From NCBI GenBank assembly GCA_003551785.1, contig PUNP01000039.1, forward strand, positions 1-5,663: a stretch of DNA of 5,663 bases. Reading direction: 5' to 3'. Source of the DNA: Candidatus Brocadiaceae bacterium (GTDB lineage: Bacteria > Planctomycetota > Brocadiia > SM23-32). The stretch's first letter is position 1. Every line of letters starts with the position of its first letter. Below, piece after piece: positions 4,125-5,663 of the stretch. The notes below the pieces were generated by a model. The model saw only the letters and a list, made by a program, of their open reading frames with translations, was not told the origin of the DNA and searched no databases. The position numbers were made by a program, and so were the translations under genes.

Positions 4125-5663
4125 ATGCAAGATAAGAAGAAAAGAAAGCATGTCAGAAACTTCTGTATAATTGCACATATCGATCACGGGAAATCCACCC
4201 TGGCCGATCGAATGCTGCAGATCACAAAATCCGTCTCAGAACGCGAATTTCATGATCTGATGCTCGACGACATGGATCTTGAACGCGAACGCGGGATCAC
4301 GATTAAAGCCAGTTGTGTTCGTATGTTTTATGAAAAAGACGGCCGGGAATATGAACTCAATTTGATCGATACTCCCGGACATGTGGATTTCAGTTATGAG
4401 GTTTCAAGAGCCCTTAAAGCGTGCGAAGGCGCTATCCTTCTTGTCGATGCCAGCCAGGGCATTGAAGCACAGACTGTGGTCAACTACCATCATGCTCTGG
4501 AGCAAAATTTGGTCATTCTGCCCGTGGTGACCAAAATTGACCTGCCCATGGCGCAGCCTATCGAAACGATGACGGAAATAGAGCAGAGCTTCACTTTAGA
4601 CCCCGATGAAATATTGCCTGTCAGCGGGAAAACAGGCCGCTATGTGGATGACTTGATGGACGCCATAGTGGAAAAGGTGGCGCCACCGTCCGGAAACCCG
4701 GAAGAACCGCTGAGTGCGCTCATTTTCGATTCGACGTATGATGACTATCGCGGCGTTATTGTTTTTGTAAGGGTTTTCAATGGGGTACTAAAGACCGGTG
4801 ACGACATCTTGATGATGGGCGCCTGCGCCCGTTATGAGGTGAGCGAAACCGGTGTTTTTACGCCGTCAATGATGCCGGTTGATCAGCTTGAAGCAGGGCA
4901 GGTAGGTTATGTCATAGCAAACATCAAAAACATCCGCGACGTCGTGATCGGCGACACTTTAACGCATTTGAAAAACGGAACTTCAGAACCTTTGCCTGGA
5001 TATGAGGAACCCAAACCCGTGGTGTTCAGCGGATTTTATCCCGAAATAAATCAGGATTTTGCCTCGTTAAGGGGCGCTTTAGAAAAACTTTCTTTGAATG
5101 ATTCTTCGTTTGATTATGAGCCTGAAAGTTCCGAAGCGATGGGGTTCGGGTTCCGCTGCGGATTCCTTGGACTGCTCCATATGGAAATAATCCAGCAGCG
5201 GTTGGAGCGTGAAAGCCAGATATCTGTCGTGCAGACGGCCCCGAATGTAAGTTATGAAATAATCACCACCGACGGCAAGACTGTGCGTATTGATAAACCT
5301 TCTCAAATGCCCGACCGGGGAATGATTGAAGCGATCAGGGAACCCTTTACACTGCTGAAGATAATCACCCCCAGCGAGTATGTCGGCAATGTTATGAAAC
5401 TGGTTGAAAACCGACGTGGTGAGTATGTAAAGACGGAATTCTTCAGCGATCAGCGCGCAATGCTGGAATATAATATACCATTGGCGGAAATAATTTATGA
5501 TTTCTTCGACCGACTTAAGTCGGGTTCACGCGGCCACGCAACGATGGATTACGAATGGACGGGCTACCGCGAAAGTGATCTTGTCAAAGTTGACATACTC
5601 GTTAATGAAACATCCGTCGATGCTCTCTCATTTATATGTCACAGGGACAAATCAGAATCAAGA
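4125..5663 (+). CDS. lepA: elongation factor 4 (LepA GTPase), 3' end outside window
   Basis: LepA/EF4 is a translational GTPase that binds the ribosome and acts on initiation or stalled, mistranslocated complexes. The window holds 513 codons of a family that is normally about 600 residues. It ends in frame at HRDKSESR, so about 90 C-terminal residues are missing, including the LepA-specific tail. Visible parts are G1 AHIDHGKST (17-25), switch I DLERERGIT (51-59), G3 DTPGH (82-86), domain II at about 195-285, and the LepA signature GFGFRCGFLGLLHMEII (340-356), followed by the EF-G-like C-terminal domain from about 400. G4 reads TKID (136-139) instead of NKID, and G5 reads SGK (167-169) instead of SAK. 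The ATG at 4125 is the only canonical start after the acpS stop in this frame, and its upstream SD is weak. The gene is probably co-transcribed with acpS. Confidence 0.95.
   Translation, partial: MQDKKKRKHVRNFCIIAHIDHGKSTLADRMLQITKSVSEREFHDLMLDDMDLERERGITIKASCVRMFYEKDGREYELNLIDTPGHVDFSYEVSRALKACEGAILLVDASQGIEAQTVVNYHHALEQNLVILPVVTKIDLPMAQPIETMTEIEQSFTLDPDEILPVSGKTGRYVDDLMDAIVEKVAPPSGNPEEPLSALIFDSTYDDYRGVIVFVRVFNGVLKTGDDILMMGACARYEVSETGVFTPSMMPVDQLEAGQVGYVIANIKNIRDVVIGDTLTHLKNGTSEPLPGYEEPKPVVFSGFYPEINQDFASLRGALEKLSLNDSSFDYEPESSEAMGFGFRCGFLGLLHMEIIQQRLERESQISVVQTAPNVSYEIITTDGKTVRIDKPSQMPDRGMIEAIREPFTLLKIITPSEYVGNVMKLVENRRGEYVKTEFFSDQRAMLEYNIPLAEIIYDFFDRLKSGSRGHATMDYEWTGYRESDLVKVDILVNETSVDALSFICHRDKSESR

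Overview
The window comes from a bacterial chromosome and holds three protein-coding genes in two divergent units. A large secreted polysaccharide-degrading enzyme lies on the minus strand (positions 318-3188). Two housekeeping genes lie on the plus strand: acpS (3684-4061), then lepA (4125 to the window end, cut off). No tRNA, rRNA, CRISPR array or transposase is visible. A secreted protein of the PcRGLX/YetA (PL26-like rhamnogalacturonan exolyase) family suggests a plant-matter or mucilage-degrading heterotroph. Such enzymes are common in the Planctomycetota-Verrucomicrobiota-Kiritimatiellota-Lentisphaerota group, and also occur in Bacillota and Bacteroidota. The placement is a guess from gene content, since no marker here fixes the phylum.

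Region by region: 1-317 has no gene and is dominated by inverted and direct repeats. Its main element is a nested palindrome of about 110 bp (77-187) whose ends read GTAAATATTCAGTGAACC. Positions 318-3188 hold the exolyase-like gene, with an export signal and a strong Shine-Dalgarno site. A further copy of the same repeat (3210-3231) lies just upstream of its start. The gene is therefore bracketed by an inverted pair of repeat ends (166-187 and 3210-3231). It is also visibly richer in G+C than the acpS-lepA side, which is compatible with acquisition as a cassette.

The 486-bp gap between the divergent genes carries a good sigma-70-type promoter (TTGACA, 17 bp, TACTAT) reading toward acpS, a 17-bp perfect palindrome upstream of it, and a leader of about 227 nt with a chain of mutually exclusive hairpins. 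acpS and lepA are 63 nt apart and are probably co-transcribed. AcpS activates acyl carrier protein for lipid synthesis, and LepA (EF4) is a ribosome-associated GTPase. The two share housekeeping status rather than a pathway. The most unusual coding observation is that this LepA has TKID where the family normally has NKID in the G4 guanine-recognition motif, with a matching SGK variant of the G5 SAK motif.
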